In this document: positions 42,132-50,716 of the stretch, piece after piece
Layout: each line of letters opens with the position of its first letter
How positions within the stretch are numbered: the first letter of the stretch is position 1
Assembly: GCF_036867135.1 (NCBI RefSeq)
Contig: NZ_JBAJIJ010000003.1
Coordinates: 1 to 64,000, forward strand
Direction of reading: 5' to 3'
Origin: Aeromicrobium sp. Sec7.5
Lineage (GTDB): Bacteria > Actinomycetota > Actinomycetes > Propionibacteriales > Nocardioidaceae
Length of the DNA stretch: 64,000 nt
The notes under the pieces: model-generated
Database searches by the model: none
Told to the model about the DNA's origin: nothing
The model's input: the letters and a program-made list of their open reading frames with translations, nothing else
Made by a program: the position numbers and the translations under genes

Positions 42132-43144
42132 TGTCCCGCAAAGCACGCAAGCAGAACGAGGTTCGGATCGAATCCGGGCTCGGCCCCGGAGTGGCACCCA
42201 GCGCCCCGTACCCGGCGTCGTCGACACAGTTCCGTGAACTTGTCGCGACAGACCCGGAGCGGGTCATGCGACTGTCGAAGTTCCAGCCGCGCCTACCCGC
42301 CGCACTCGTGACGCAGGTCCGCGACGCCGTGATCATGCTGGTCATGCGGGTCCCGTTCGGCAGTGTCCGCACCGACAACGCAATGATCGGTGTCGGCTAC
42401 CAGTACGCCGTGGCGTGCGTGAAGCAGCGCGGCGGATTCGACCCGTTCCGAGACCTGCGCGATGACCTGCTCACGGAGTGGGCGTACCGCCGAGGCGACA
42501 AGGGCGCGACTGCCGCATCGAAGTTAAGCACCCTGCGGCGGCTGCGGGACGCCCCCGGGAAGAAGCCAGCGAGGGGCAACCGGTCGATCGCGTCGGCGCC
42601 ATACACACCGGCAGAGTGGGATCGGCTGTGGGAAGCGGTGCAGGAGAGCGACGTCCGTGGTGCGGCCATGACCTTGGCGCTGATCGGTCGCCTCGGACTC
42701 CGTCCCGGTGAGGTGACCCGGGCCGACTCGCATTCGATCCTCGAGGTCGCCGGCGGTCTCGCACTCCACGCGTACGAGCAGACCGGTGTCATGCGGGTCG
42801 TTCCGGTGGACCCGGTGACCGCCGAACTGCTGGTGCCGTTCCTGGAGGGCGACCCGCGGTTCTTGGTCCGTCCGACGGTGGGCCGGTACACGAACCTCGT
42901 CTATCACGTACTGCACGAGCTTCGGCATTCGTCGCCTCAGTTCGCACACGTCGACTCTCACCGCCTGCGGCACACCGCGGTGGTGCGCTGGCTCCAGCAA
43001 CCGATCCCCTATCCGGTCGTGTGCGCGGCAATGGGGATCGGTGCGAGTTCACGCCTGCCATCCGATCTGATGCCGTACGTCCCCATCCCCCACGAGGGAC
43101 AGGTCCTGCGTTCGTTCCGCGAGTGGACGGGAGCCTTCAAATGA
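42131..43144 (+). CDS. Tyrosine recombinase-like protein
   Basis: This is a 337-residue protein. The C-terminal half has the integrase layout: box I Arg191 in GRLGLRPGEV, box II HRLRHT with His277/Arg280, and a candidate nucleophile Tyr316 in SDLMPYVP. The second catalytic His (usually LGH) is replaced by the MGIGASS segment, so the active site is divergent. The N-terminal 150 residues form the core-binding region, with VGYQYAVACVKQRG. Its ATG is coupled to the 31-residue ORF, and its stop overlaps the ATG of a DDE-transposase-like gene. The three form one translational unit, presumably a mobile element or a derived recombination system. Confidence 0.7.
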   Translation: MSRKARKQNEVRIESGLGPGVAPSAPYPASSTQFRELVATDPERVMRLSKFQPRLPAALVTQVRDAVIMLVMRVPFGSVRTDNAMIGVGYQYAVACVKQRGGFDPFRDLRDDLLTEWAYRRGDKGATAASKLSTLRRLRDAPGKKPARGNRSIASAPYTPAEWDRLWEAVQESDVRGAAMTLALIGRLGLRPGEVTRADSHSILEVAGGLALHAYEQTGVMRVVPVDPVTAELLVPFLEGDPRFLVRPTVGRYTNLVYHVLHELRHSSPQFAHVDSHRLRHTAVVRWLQQPIPYPVVCAAMGIGASSRLPSDLMPYVPIPHEGQVLRSFREWTGAFK

Positions 43145-45105
43145 TCCGCGTTCCCGGTGCGCTTTCCCAGCGCACGCAGCGATTCAAGTTCGCCCGCCTT
43201 TGGGTAGAGCTCTCCGGAATCCTGGAGATCCTCGACACTTCACCGCGCCCGGAAGGAGGCCGTGGCCGTCCGGCAGTCCACCCACCGTACGACGCCCGCG
43301 GCATGCTGATCTGCCTGATGGAACTCGGCCTGTCGCGTGCGCCGCTGACGTACGCGGCTATGCAGGAGGCCCTGTTCTTCACCTACTCCGATGCCGAGAT
43401 GGAGATGCTCGGAATGGGCACCCTGCGCCAGCACCCGAACTACGAACTGTTCGCGAGCGGCCTCACGTTCCAGCACGACGCCGACGACAAGACGAAGGTG
43501 ACGGTCAAATACGCGAGTCCTCGCGCGCGCCGCGTGTGGGCGTCCGAGAACGAGCGACTCCGACGCGCGTTCGAGCGAGCCCTCGAACCGATCAACGACA
43601 ACGTCATGTGCCGCGCCGAGGACGACGACATCAACGGGAACTCACGCCGGTACAAGAACTCCGTCATCGAGGCAGAGCGTCGCCGGCAAGGCGTCCTTCC
43701 TCAGACCGCGATCCGGGACAAGGCCATGAACCGCCTCATCCTCGGATCCGTCTACGCCCTCAACGCACAGGCCTACCCGGACCTGGACCCAACGGACGTC
43801 CACTCGGGGATCCTCGCCGACCACGTTCACGACTACGCGATCGACGAGACCGACTACGTCACCGCCCAGTCGGCAACCACCAGCGTGAAGCCCGACAAGT
43901 TCCACGCTCGCGCCGAACTTGCTGCGCCAAGCCCGAAGAGCCGCCTCTACATCTGGTCCGAGAAGATCGGCCTCACGATCTTGTGCACCGTCTCACGACC
44001 GAACCGACCGAGGGTCCCGACGCTAACCGTCGCCGGGGCGCTCGGGAAGCCGAAGCCCGCCAACCCCGCCTCCGTCAAGACGATCTTGGAGTTCCTGAAG
44101 TCCAGCGGCTTCCGGACCAAGCCACGTGGACGCGCACATCAGTTCCTCGTTGGAGACATGGCCTACCCGGACTCCCGCGGATATGCCGAACTGATGTCCA
44201 AGATGCGGTTCTCCCAGGTCATGAAGTACCCGACCCGACGCAGGCGGATCCACCCACTGCGCACCTCGGAGGCGGCGATCCTCGCAGAGAAGCAGATGAA
44301 GTCGCTCAAGGCGTTCCCCGTGGCGGCACACCTCGCGAACGGATGCGTCGTCTGCCCTGGCGTCTCGAAGGCCGCTCTCGAAGGCCTGTCCCCCGGCGTC
44401 CCCACCCCCGCCGAGGGAACCGAGCGCACCCTCAAGGCCACCGACCTCGGCATGCCTCAGTACCGGCCCGCCGAACTTCAACAGCACGCCGAGGACAGTG
44501 CCTGGATCGAACCGTTCGAGATGAACAGCCACGGCCGTGCGCAGGTCGGTCCACTCCTCGGGTCCGGCCGTCCTCGCAACGACGCCCCGGACGCCCCCGT
44601 CGTCCACCGGCAGACGTTCAAGTGCCCTGCCGTGGACGAGAAGGTCCGCTGCCCCCACGTGCCGGAGTCGATGGACCGACACGAACTTCCCCGCGTGCCA
44701 TCACCGCCACCAGCCGACGACCTCCCGCCGACGTGCCAGCAGACCTACACGACGCTCGTGTTCTCCAGGAGAGAGTTCAAGCAACTCCAACCGCTTCGCG
44801 CCGGCACGTGGGAACACTCCGACATGTACGAGTCCGCGCGCGCACGCAACGAGTGGTTCAACTCCGTCCTCAAGAGTCCGAGCGGCGCTGGCCTCCACCC
44901 CCGACGAATCGAAGCCACAAAGAACGCGTTCCTCACCATCGCGATCGCCATCACCGTCGGCACGGCAAACCACCACGTCATGACCGCCTGGACCAACGAG
45001 GTCCTCGCCAACGACGGCGTCACTCCTCGCGAACCCCACGAGAAGAAGCAAGCCTCACGCAGACGTCAACTCGCCACCGCGAAGCAGAAGAAGGCTGCCG
45101 CATGA
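43141..45105 (+). CDS. DDE-transposase-like protein with zinc-finger insertion
   Basis: This is a 654-residue protein. The N-terminal region recalls IS1182/IS4-type transposases (RGRPAVHPPYDARGMLICLM). A candidate acidic triad is Asp235 in YAIDETDYVT, Asp339 in LVGDMAYPDS and Glu571 in RARNEWFNSVLKS, followed by a typical helix (NAFLTIAIAITVGTANHHV). Between the second Asp and Glu lies an insertion with Cys402, Cys405, Cys495, Cys504 and Cys532 that may bind zinc. The tail is strongly basic. It overlaps the recombinase gene by ATGA. A DDE enzyme co-translated with a tyrosine recombinase is not an arrangement I know. The domain call is by pattern and needs a profile search. Confidence 0.6.
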   Translation: MIRVPGALSQRTQRFKFARLWVELSGILEILDTSPRPEGGRGRPAVHPPYDARGMLICLMELGLSRAPLTYAAMQEALFFTYSDAEMEMLGMGTLRQHPNYELFASGLTFQHDADDKTKVTVKYASPRARRVWASENERLRRAFERALEPINDNVMCRAEDDDINGNSRRYKNSVIEAERRRQGVLPQTAIRDKAMNRLILGSVYALNAQAYPDLDPTDVHSGILADHVHDYAIDETDYVTAQSATTSVKPDKFHARAELAAPSPKSRLYIWSEKIGLTILCTVSRPNRPRVPTLTVAGALGKPKPANPASVKTILEFLKSSGFRTKPRGRAHQFLVGDMAYPDSRGYAELMSKMRFSQVMKYPTRRRRIHPLRTSEAAILAEKQMKSLKAFPVAAHLANGCVVCPGVSKAALEGLSPGVPTPAEGTERTLKATDLGMPQYRPAELQQHAEDSAWIEPFEMNSHGRAQVGPLLGSGRPRNDAPDAPVVHRQTFKCPAVDEKVRCPHVPESMDRHELPRVPSPPPADDLPPTCQQTYTTLVFSRREFKQLQPLRAGTWEHSDMYESARARNEWFNSVLKSPSGAGLHPRRIEATKNAFLTIAIAITVGTANHHVMTAWTNEVLANDGVTPREPHEKKQASRRRQLATAKQKKAAA

Positions 45106-45777
45106 ATCAGTGTGCGGAGCGCTCTCGAACAACTGGGCGGCAACCGCCTCACCCAAATATGAACGAGTAACAACGAGCAAGAACAACGCCGACGGCGCGA
45201 CCCGTCCCGCTGGATCCGGGCACCCGGACAGCCGAGCGCGACGTCCCGCAACGCCACCGGACTCGACGATCCAATCGCCAAAGGTCCACCGCGAGTGCAA
45301 CAAGCCGACCAACCGCTAGTCCCGCAAGCGCAAGCATCGAAGCGAGGCGCCCACCGATCACCGGATCGGCGGGCGCCTCGCTTCGTCGTTCCCGCAGAAA
45401 ACCCGTTAGCAAAAACCGAACGTTCTGGAGATCCCTCCCGCAGGGTGACATCGAACGTCCGACCACCCGACGGCGAACTGACGAATCACAGAGCTTCTGA
45501 GGGCCATCCAGCCCCCCTCGCAATCCCTTCAGAACCGATGGGAAATCCCCGAGAACCCATTGGCAAAACCATTGAAACCCTTGAGCGAGACCCTGTCGAT
45601 GCCCGGAAAGGCCTGCAATTGCAGTATATGTGAACCACTCTCCACCTACCGCGAAGCGGTCTTCTGAGCCGATGCTCTCGAATCGAGTGGGCCCCACCCC
45701 CACGAGCGAAGCGAGTCCCCGAGGGATCCCGTCATCGGCTCCCGCACGGAGTCCGACGTCGCCACTACGGTCGACCT
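45106..45777. other. Non-coding stretch with strong hairpin, 672 bp
   Basis: Lies downstream of the DDE-like gene. It holds the 48-bp hairpin at 45338-45385 and the perfect palindrome CTGCAATTGCAG at 45613-45624. It also holds a stretch of similar short phrases (CCCATTGGCAAAACCATTGA, then AAACCC) around 45420-45600 with lower GC than its surroundings. The cassette's right border and the island boundary are probably here. A minus-strand frame of 236 codons crosses the region but looks spurious. Confidence 0.5.
45338..45385. terminator. Long GC-rich hairpin after the recombinase cassette
   Basis: Arms of 21 nt (45338-45358 and 45365-45385) pair at 20 positions around a 6-nt loop CACCGG. This is by far the strongest stem in the area and lies 230 bp after the DDE-like stop. 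Only a short mixed tail (TCGTT) follows, so it may act as an actinobacterial stem-type terminator or as an element end. Confidence 0.55.
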
Positions 45778-46221
45778 GTGAAGTCCGACGACGTGCCGAG
45801 CGCCACCTCATTCCCGAGCGGCTCTCCCGAGTCCCGGGCGATGATCGCCGAGGTGTCACGGGCCTGGTCGCTCGTCCCGCGCCACTACAGCGTCATGGTG
45901 CGACGCGGCGGCAGGTTGGTCGCCTCGGTCCAGGCGTGGCCGGACGGCGACGCCTGGTGGATCGGTCGGCTCATGGTGGCCGTCGACCATCGGCGGCGCG
46001 GCGTGGCCACGGCACTCCTGCGCCATGCGCAGGCGGTGGCGACGTCCGGCACCACACACATCCGGTTGAACACGGGAGCCGCCAGCCGGATCAACCTGAG
46101 GTTCTACGAGTCCGAGGGCTTCACGGCCGGCCCGACGAATGGCGACGGGATGGCGACGCTGTCAAAGCACCTCCTGCCCGACGAGCGGGCTCATCGATCC
46201 GACGGCCCACCGCGCACCTGA
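45778..46221 (+). CDS. GNAT-family N-acetyltransferase
   Basis: This is a 147-residue acetyltransferase with the acetyl-CoA-binding signature in WIGRLMVAVDHRRRGVATALLRHA (motif A, R/Q-X2-G-X-A form), followed by the strand-turn INLRFYESEGFTAG of motif B. GTG start with no clear ribosome site; possibly leaderless. The first gene right of the island. The substrate (small molecule or protein amine) cannot be inferred. Confidence 0.82.
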   Translation: MKSDDVPSATSFPSGSPESRAMIAEVSRAWSLVPRHYSVMVRRGGRLVASVQAWPDGDAWWIGRLMVAVDHRRRGVATALLRHAQAVATSGTTHIRLNTGAASRINLRFYESEGFTAGPTNGDGMATLSKHLLPDERAHRSDGPPRT

Positions 46222-46299
46222 GGGAGATCGCGATGCCCGAACGCGACGCAGTGACCCTTCGCCAGGCCCAGGAGTGAACGTGGGGCGGGCTGGCCGCCC

Positions 46300-46617
46300 T
46301 CAAAGCTCGCTACGGAAGTGCTCGGCGAGTCGAGAGATCTGCTGCTCGTCGCGCCGGTAGTGCGTCCACTTCCCGACCGACGTGGCGACGACGAGTCCGC
46401 CGGCTGCGAGCGCGGCCATGTACTGGGACGCCGTCGACTGCGAGACCCCTGCCCGCGCCTGGATGTGCTTGAGGCACACCCCGACCTCCGTGGCGGGCTC
46501 GAGCTGCGGGGGGAAGGACTCGGGATCCTTCAGCCAGCCCAGGATGCGCACGCGCGCCGGGTTGGCCAACGCCTTGAGCGCGGCCGCCAGCTCGTCCTCC
46601 TGCAGGATCCCGTCCAC
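46300..46617 (-). CDS. ArsR-family transcriptional regulator
   Basis: This is a 105-residue winged-helix protein (ALKALANPARVRILGWLKDP, recognition helix AGVSQSTASQYMAALAAGGL, wing VGKWTHYRRD). A single Cys in GVCLKHIQ does not form a recognised metal site, so it is probably a non-metal ArsR member. It is divergent from a PRISE-like reductase gene across 84 bp carrying dyads, and is likely its repressor. Starts with GTG at 46617. Confidence 0.85.
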   Translation of the reverse strand: MDGILQEDELAAALKALANPARVRILGWLKDPESFPPQLEPATEVGVCLKHIQARAGVSQSTASQYMAALAAGGLVVATSVGKWTHYRRDEQQISRLAEHFRSEL

Positions 46618-46665
46618 GACCCCAGCCTACGACATATCGCACAAACGCGATGAGACTGCTAAATT

Positions 46666-46683
46666 GATCGTCACATCACGATC
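46666..46683. promoter_or_regulatory. Candidate ArsR operator
   Basis: The dyad GATCGT-CACATC-ACGATC lies 18 bp before the reductase ATG, in the gap between the divergent arsR-like and reductase genes. A second imperfect dyad, ATCGC-ACAAA-CGCGAT, lies about 30 bp to its left. Binding is inferred from position and symmetry. Confidence 0.5.
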
Positions 46684-46701
46684 TAACGATTTGGAGTAGC
46701 C

Positions 46702-47760
46702 ATGTCCCGGGAACGCAAGGTCGCACTGGTCGTCGGCGCGCGCGGAGTGATCGGTGGAAACCTGGTCGATCACCTCGAGTCGACCGGCGAGTGGGACGTC
46801 ATCGGCCTCTCTCGGCGGGGAGGTGCGGACTCAGGTCGTGTGCGGCACGTGGCCGTTGACCTGCTCGACCGCGACGACGCGGGAGCGAAGCTGTCCGGCC
46901 TCACCGACGTCACGCACATCTTCTATGCCGCCTACCAAGACCGTCCCACCTGGGCCGAGCTCGTACCACCCAACGTCGCGATGCTCGTCAACACCGTGGA
47001 CGCCATCGAGCCGATCGCCCCCCGCCTCGAGCACATCAACCTCATGCAGGGCTACAAGGTCTACGGCGCGCATCTCGGTCCGTTCAAGACTCCCGCGCGA
47101 GAGGACGACCCGCCGCACATGCCGCCGGAGTTCAACGTGGACCAGCAGCAGTTCCTGGAGCGCCGGCAGCCAGGCAGCACCTGGACCTGGTCCGCCCTGC
47201 GCCCCTCGGTCGTGTGCGGCTTCGCCCTGGGCAACCCGATGAACCTGGCGGTGCTCCTCGCCACCTACGCCTCGATCGCGAAGCACCTCGACGTGCCCCT
47301 CCGGTTCCCCGGGAAGCCCGGGGCCTGGACCAGCCTCGTCGAGATGACGGATGCCACGCTGCTCGCCGAGGCCACTCTGTGGGCCGCCACGACGCCGGAG
47401 TGCGCCAACCAGGCCTTCAACATCACCAACGGCGACCTCTTCCGCTGGCAGGACATGTGGCCGGTCATCGCCGACTACTTCGACCTGCAGACCGCTCCGC
47501 CGCTGCCCCTGTCACTCGACGACGTGATGGCCGACAAGGAGCCGGTCTGGGACGAGATCGTGCAGCAGAATCAGCTCGAGCCGACGCCCTACTCCGACGT
47601 CTCGTCCTGGCAGTTCGGCGACTTCGTCCTGGCGTGGGACTACGACGTCATCGCCGACGGATCGAAGGCCCGACGGTTCGGCTTCCACTCCTTCGTCGAC
47701 ACGCGCGAGATGTTCGTCCGGATCTTCGACGACCTCCGCACCCGCCGCATCATCCCCTGA
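46702..47760 (+). CDS. NAD(P)-dependent SDR, PRISE (progesterone 5-beta-reductase/iridoid synthase)-like
   Basis: This is a 352-residue extended short-chain dehydrogenase. The Rossmann start is VALVVGARGVIGGNLVDHL, and the atypical active site LMQGYKVYGAHLG has Lys and Tyr in the order typical of PRISE enone reductases. The substrate-lid region includes FNVDQQQFLE and WSALRPSVVCGFA. Such enzymes reduce activated C=C bonds of enones, including steroids. GGAG lies 5 bases before the ATG. It is probably repressed by the divergent ArsR-type protein. Confidence 0.83.
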   Translation: MSRERKVALVVGARGVIGGNLVDHLESTGEWDVIGLSRRGGADSGRVRHVAVDLLDRDDAGAKLSGLTDVTHIFYAAYQDRPTWAELVPPNVAMLVNTVDAIEPIAPRLEHINLMQGYKVYGAHLGPFKTPAREDDPPHMPPEFNVDQQQFLERRQPGSTWTWSALRPSVVCGFALGNPMNLAVLLATYASIAKHLDVPLRFPGKPGAWTSLVEMTDATLLAEATLWAATTPECANQAFNITNGDLFRWQDMWPVIADYFDLQTAPPLPLSLDDVMADKEPVWDEIVQQNQLEPTPYSDVSSWQFGDFVLAWDYDVIADGSKARRFGFHSFVDTREMFVRIFDDLRTRRIIP

Positions 47761-47875
47761 GCCGGTCGACGGTGCGGCAGACCGGAGCACGACAGGATGC
47801 CTCGACGCCCTCACCGGGGCCTCGGGCCGAGACGACACCCGGAATAGCCCGCTCCGCGCAGGCGCTGCTCTCAGC

Positions 47876-48757
47876 ATGAGTCTCGCTCCGGACGTCGCGC
47901 AGCACCGGACCTCGCTCGATCGGGCGCTCGCCGCCCTGGACTGGACACTCGTGGGGTCGGGACGCCGTGTCCTGGACGCCGGGGCGTCCCACGAGCGCAG
48001 GGACGGAGCGGCCGGCTTCCTCTACGTGTCCGTCGGATCGGTCACCGTGCGTGTCGACGAGCAGGACCCGATCGACCTGACAGCCGGCGACCTGGTCCTC
48101 TTCGCCCGTGGTCAGCGCCGACGGCTGCGGGCCACGACGGCCGGTTCGACGATCGAGGTGGCCATGGTGCCCGCCGTGGCCGGTCGCACGGCCCTCGACA
48201 GCCTGCCCGATGCGATGGTCGTCCGCCGGTTCTCCGAGCACGAGCCCCGGGTCATCGGCCTGATCGACGAGATGCAGGCCGGGTGCGCCCCGATCGGATC
48301 GACGCGGGACGGCGACGCGGTCATCTGCAGTCGTATCGGCACGATGGTCGCCTCGGTCGCGATCCGCCGCTGGTTCGAGCTCGGCTGCGCGGCGCCCGAC
48401 TGGCTGCGCGACGTGCAGGACCCCCACGTCGGTCGCGCGCTCGAGGAGCTGCACGGCAACCTCGGCCGGAGCTGGAGCGTCGACGAGCTGGCCCGTTCAG
48501 CCGCGATGTCGCGGTCGGCGTTCGCCCTGCGCTTTCGCGAGCTGCTCGGCCAGTCCCCCGCCACCTACCTCGCAGCCGCCCGAATGGACGCGGCCAAGGC
48601 GTTGCTCGCGCGCCACGAGTCCACCGTGACCGAGGTGGCCCACCGCCTGGGGTACGAGTCCGACGCGGGGTTCAGCCGCGCGTTCCGGCGGCACGTCGGA
48701 GCCTCGCCGTCACAGTGGCGCGCGGCGCAGCGAGCGGCCGCGGCTCACGCCGCCTGA
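47876..48757 (+). CDS. AraC-family regulator with cupin domain
   Basis: This is a 293-residue regulator. The N-terminal cupin_6-type sensor (about 1-180) contains the beta-barrel segment DLTAGDLVLFARGQRRRL. The C-terminal double helix-turn-helix is intact (WSVDELARSAAMSRSAFALRFRELLGQSPATYLAAARMDAAKALL, then VTEVAHRLGYESDAGFSRAFRRHVGASPSQWR). It converges on the MFS gene at 48745 with a 13-bp overlap of ends. It may control the reductase or MFS neighbours, but no operator was recognised. Confidence 0.88.
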   Translation: MSLAPDVAQHRTSLDRALAALDWTLVGSGRRVLDAGASHERRDGAAGFLYVSVGSVTVRVDEQDPIDLTAGDLVLFARGQRRRLRATTAGSTIEVAMVPAVAGRTALDSLPDAMVVRRFSEHEPRVIGLIDEMQAGCAPIGSTRDGDAVICSRIGTMVASVAIRRWFELGCAAPDWLRDVQDPHVGRALEELHGNLGRSWSVDELARSAAMSRSAFALRFRELLGQSPATYLAAARMDAAKALLARHESTVTEVAHRLGYESDAGFSRAFRRHVGASPSQWRAAQRAAAAHAA

Positions 48758-49941
48758 GGGTCGTCCGCCCCGAGACGAGCCGTGCTGAAGATCGCCGCAC
48801 CCACCAGGCCGATCAGCGCACCGACCACGAGCGCCGGACGGATCCCGAGACCGTCGACGACGAGCCCGCCGAATCCGGCTCCCAGCGTGATCGCGAGCTG
48901 GAACCCGGCCACGACCAAGCCGCCCCCGGCCTCCATCAGGTCGTTGGCCACTCGTGCCATCCACGTCGTCACCACGGTGAGCCACGCTCCGAACGAGAAT
49001 CCCCACGCGGCCACCGCCACGGCCACCACGGCGACGGAGCCCGGGAACACCCCCAGCGCACCGATGCCGGCCGCCATGAGGAGCGGGACGGCGAGCCGCA
49101 GCACCCGCAGGTGACGATCCACCAGCACGCCGATGGCGAGGTTGCCGACGAAGCCGCCGACGCCGAACACCACCAGCAGCACCGCTACACCGCTCGCGTC
49201 GAGCGACGGCGTCTGCTCGAGGGCAGCGCGGATGTAGGTGAACGCGGCGAAGTGCCCCAGGACCACCAGCACGTGCCCCACCAGGCCCCAGGCCACACCC
49301 GGGACGGCGAGCGCGTCGCCGAGGCTCCGGGAGCCGGTCGCGGCGGCGGGCGCCACCGGCGGCAGGACGACGCGGATCGCGACGGCCACGGCGAGCGTCA
49401 GCACGGCCGTGCCCCAGAACACCGTGCGCCAGTCGAAGACCGTGCCCAAGTACAGGCCGAGCGGCACCCCGGCCACGGTCGCGACCGTCGTGCCGGTATT
49501 GACCATCATGACCGCGCGGCCGAAGTGCTGCGGCGCGCTCAGACGTGCCGCGACCGCCAGTGACATCGCCCAGAAGCCACCGATCGCCGCACCCAGCAGC
49601 AGCCGCGCCACGAGCAGGGTCAAGAGGTTGGGCGCGAGCGCGACGGCGACGTTCGAGCCGGCCGCGGCCACGGTCAGCCACATCAGCAGGGCCCGCCGGT
49701 CCAGCTGCGGGAAGATCACCGCGATCGTCGGCGCCGTGAGCAGTCCGACGAACGCGGTCACCGTGACCGCCTGGCCGGCCTGGCCCTCGGTGATCCCGAG
49801 CGACGCGGCCATGGCCGGCAGCAGGCTCGGCGGGAGGAACTCGGCGGTCACGAGCACGAAGCTCGTCGCCATCATCGCCGCCACGGCCCACCAGGACGTG
49901 TGCGTGCGGAGCGTCGGGGACACCTCGGTCTGGATCGTCAT
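48745..49941 (-). CDS. MFS transporter (DHA1 type)
   Basis: This is a 398-residue 12-helix transporter beginning with a polar stretch and the helix WAVAAMMATSFVLVTAEFLPPSLLP, a pattern of the arabinose/drug efflux (AraJ/YdhP-like) group. The central cytosolic loop is VLPPVAPAAATGSRSLGDAL. Its start at 49941 was chosen over an in-frame start 33 bp upstream. The 3' end overlaps the araC-like gene on the other strand. Substrate unknown. Confidence 0.87.
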   Translation of the reverse strand: MTIQTEVSPTLRTHTSWWAVAAMMATSFVLVTAEFLPPSLLPAMAASLGITEGQAGQAVTVTAFVGLLTAPTIAVIFPQLDRRALLMWLTVAAAGSNVAVALAPNLLTLLVARLLLGAAIGGFWAMSLAVAARLSAPQHFGRAVMMVNTGTTVATVAGVPLGLYLGTVFDWRTVFWGTAVLTLAVAVAIRVVLPPVAPAAATGSRSLGDALAVPGVAWGLVGHVLVVLGHFAAFTYIRAALEQTPSLDASGVAVLLVVFGVGGFVGNLAIGVLVDRHLRVLRLAVPLLMAAGIGALGVFPGSVAVVAVAVAAWGFSFGAWLTVVTTWMARVANDLMEAGGGLVVAGFQLAITLGAGFGGLVVDGLGIRPALVVGALIGLVGAAIFSTARLGADDPQAA

Positions 49942-50023
49942 GTCTCGAGCCTGCCCATCCGGACGCCGTGCCACCTGACCCTGCGTCCAGCCGACCCGAC
50001 CGTTCGTCCAGCGGAAGACGCCA

Positions 50024-50587
50024 TCAGAGGTCGCGCGCCCAGGTGACCTCGTCGACCGTCCGCCGGTCCCGGCTGGTTCCTGCGCCGGTGGAACCCGCCG
50101 CCTCGGCGTGCGGCACGCCGATCGCCGCCAAGGTCAGGACCTCCCAGTGTCGCGGAACCGAGAACTCGACGGTCACGGCTTCCCGGTCGAAGGCCCGGAA
50201 CTGGTGCACGAACAGCCCGAGGCCGTGGGCCTGGAAGGTCAGGTGGGCGACGGCCTGTCCGACGTCGTAGTGGCTGAACTCCGAGTACTCGAGGTCGGAG
50301 TCCTCGACGAGCCGGTGCGACAGGTTCGCGACGATCGCGCTCGCGTCGGGCGCCCATCGGGCCGAGCTGCGCGCGAGGTGAGGGACCAGTCGGCGGTGGA
50401 CCGCGTCGCCCCGGCGCCCGACGACGAACGCCCACGGCTGGGAGTTCCCGGCCGACGGCGATCTCCGCGCTGCGTCGAGGAGGGTCTCCACGTCGGTCTG
50501 GGACATCACGTGGTCCGGGTCGAACCGGATGGGGCTGTACCGCTCGAGCGCGAACGGGTGCGTGGGCAGAGCGTCCGGTTCGGTCAC
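50024..50587 (-). CDS. Nitroreductase-family flavoprotein
   Basis: This is a protein of about 187 residues with the FMN-binding start of the nitroreductase fold (RRSPSAGNSQPWAFVVGRRGDAVH) and the closing VLTLAAIGVPHAEA. Its middle includes YDVGQAVAHLTFQAHGLGLFVHQF. It would reduce nitro, quinone or enone groups with NAD(P)H. GTG at 50587 chosen; a start 9 bp earlier is also in frame. It stands alone. Confidence 0.85.
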   Translation of the reverse strand: MTEPDALPTHPFALERYSPIRFDPDHVMSQTDVETLLDAARRSPSAGNSQPWAFVVGRRGDAVHRRLVPHLARSSARWAPDASAIVANLSHRLVEDSDLEYSEFSHYDVGQAVAHLTFQAHGLGLFVHQFRAFDREAVTVEFSVPRHWEVLTLAAIGVPHAEAAGSTGAGTSRDRRTVDEVTWARDL

Positions 50588-50716
50588 ACGGCCCACAACC
50601 TCGCACGTCCGCCGAGAATTCCGGGCTCCAGCGCGCCCAGCCCTTCCGGCCTCGTCGCCGCCGTGCTGCTGGTCGTGATTGCCAGGGGGCGAGGCTGTTC
50701 CGAGTCCGTGAACGCG

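Noticed and set aside
43200-45170. Plus-strand 656-codon frame overlapping the DDE-like gene
   Set aside because: Arg/Pro-rich off-frame shadow; the coupled ATG at 43141 and conserved-looking motifs belong to the other frame.
45149-45859. Minus-strand 236-codon frame across the non-coding region right of the cassette
   Set aside because: It crosses the 48-bp hairpin and the GNAT start, has no ribosome site and no recognisable motif.
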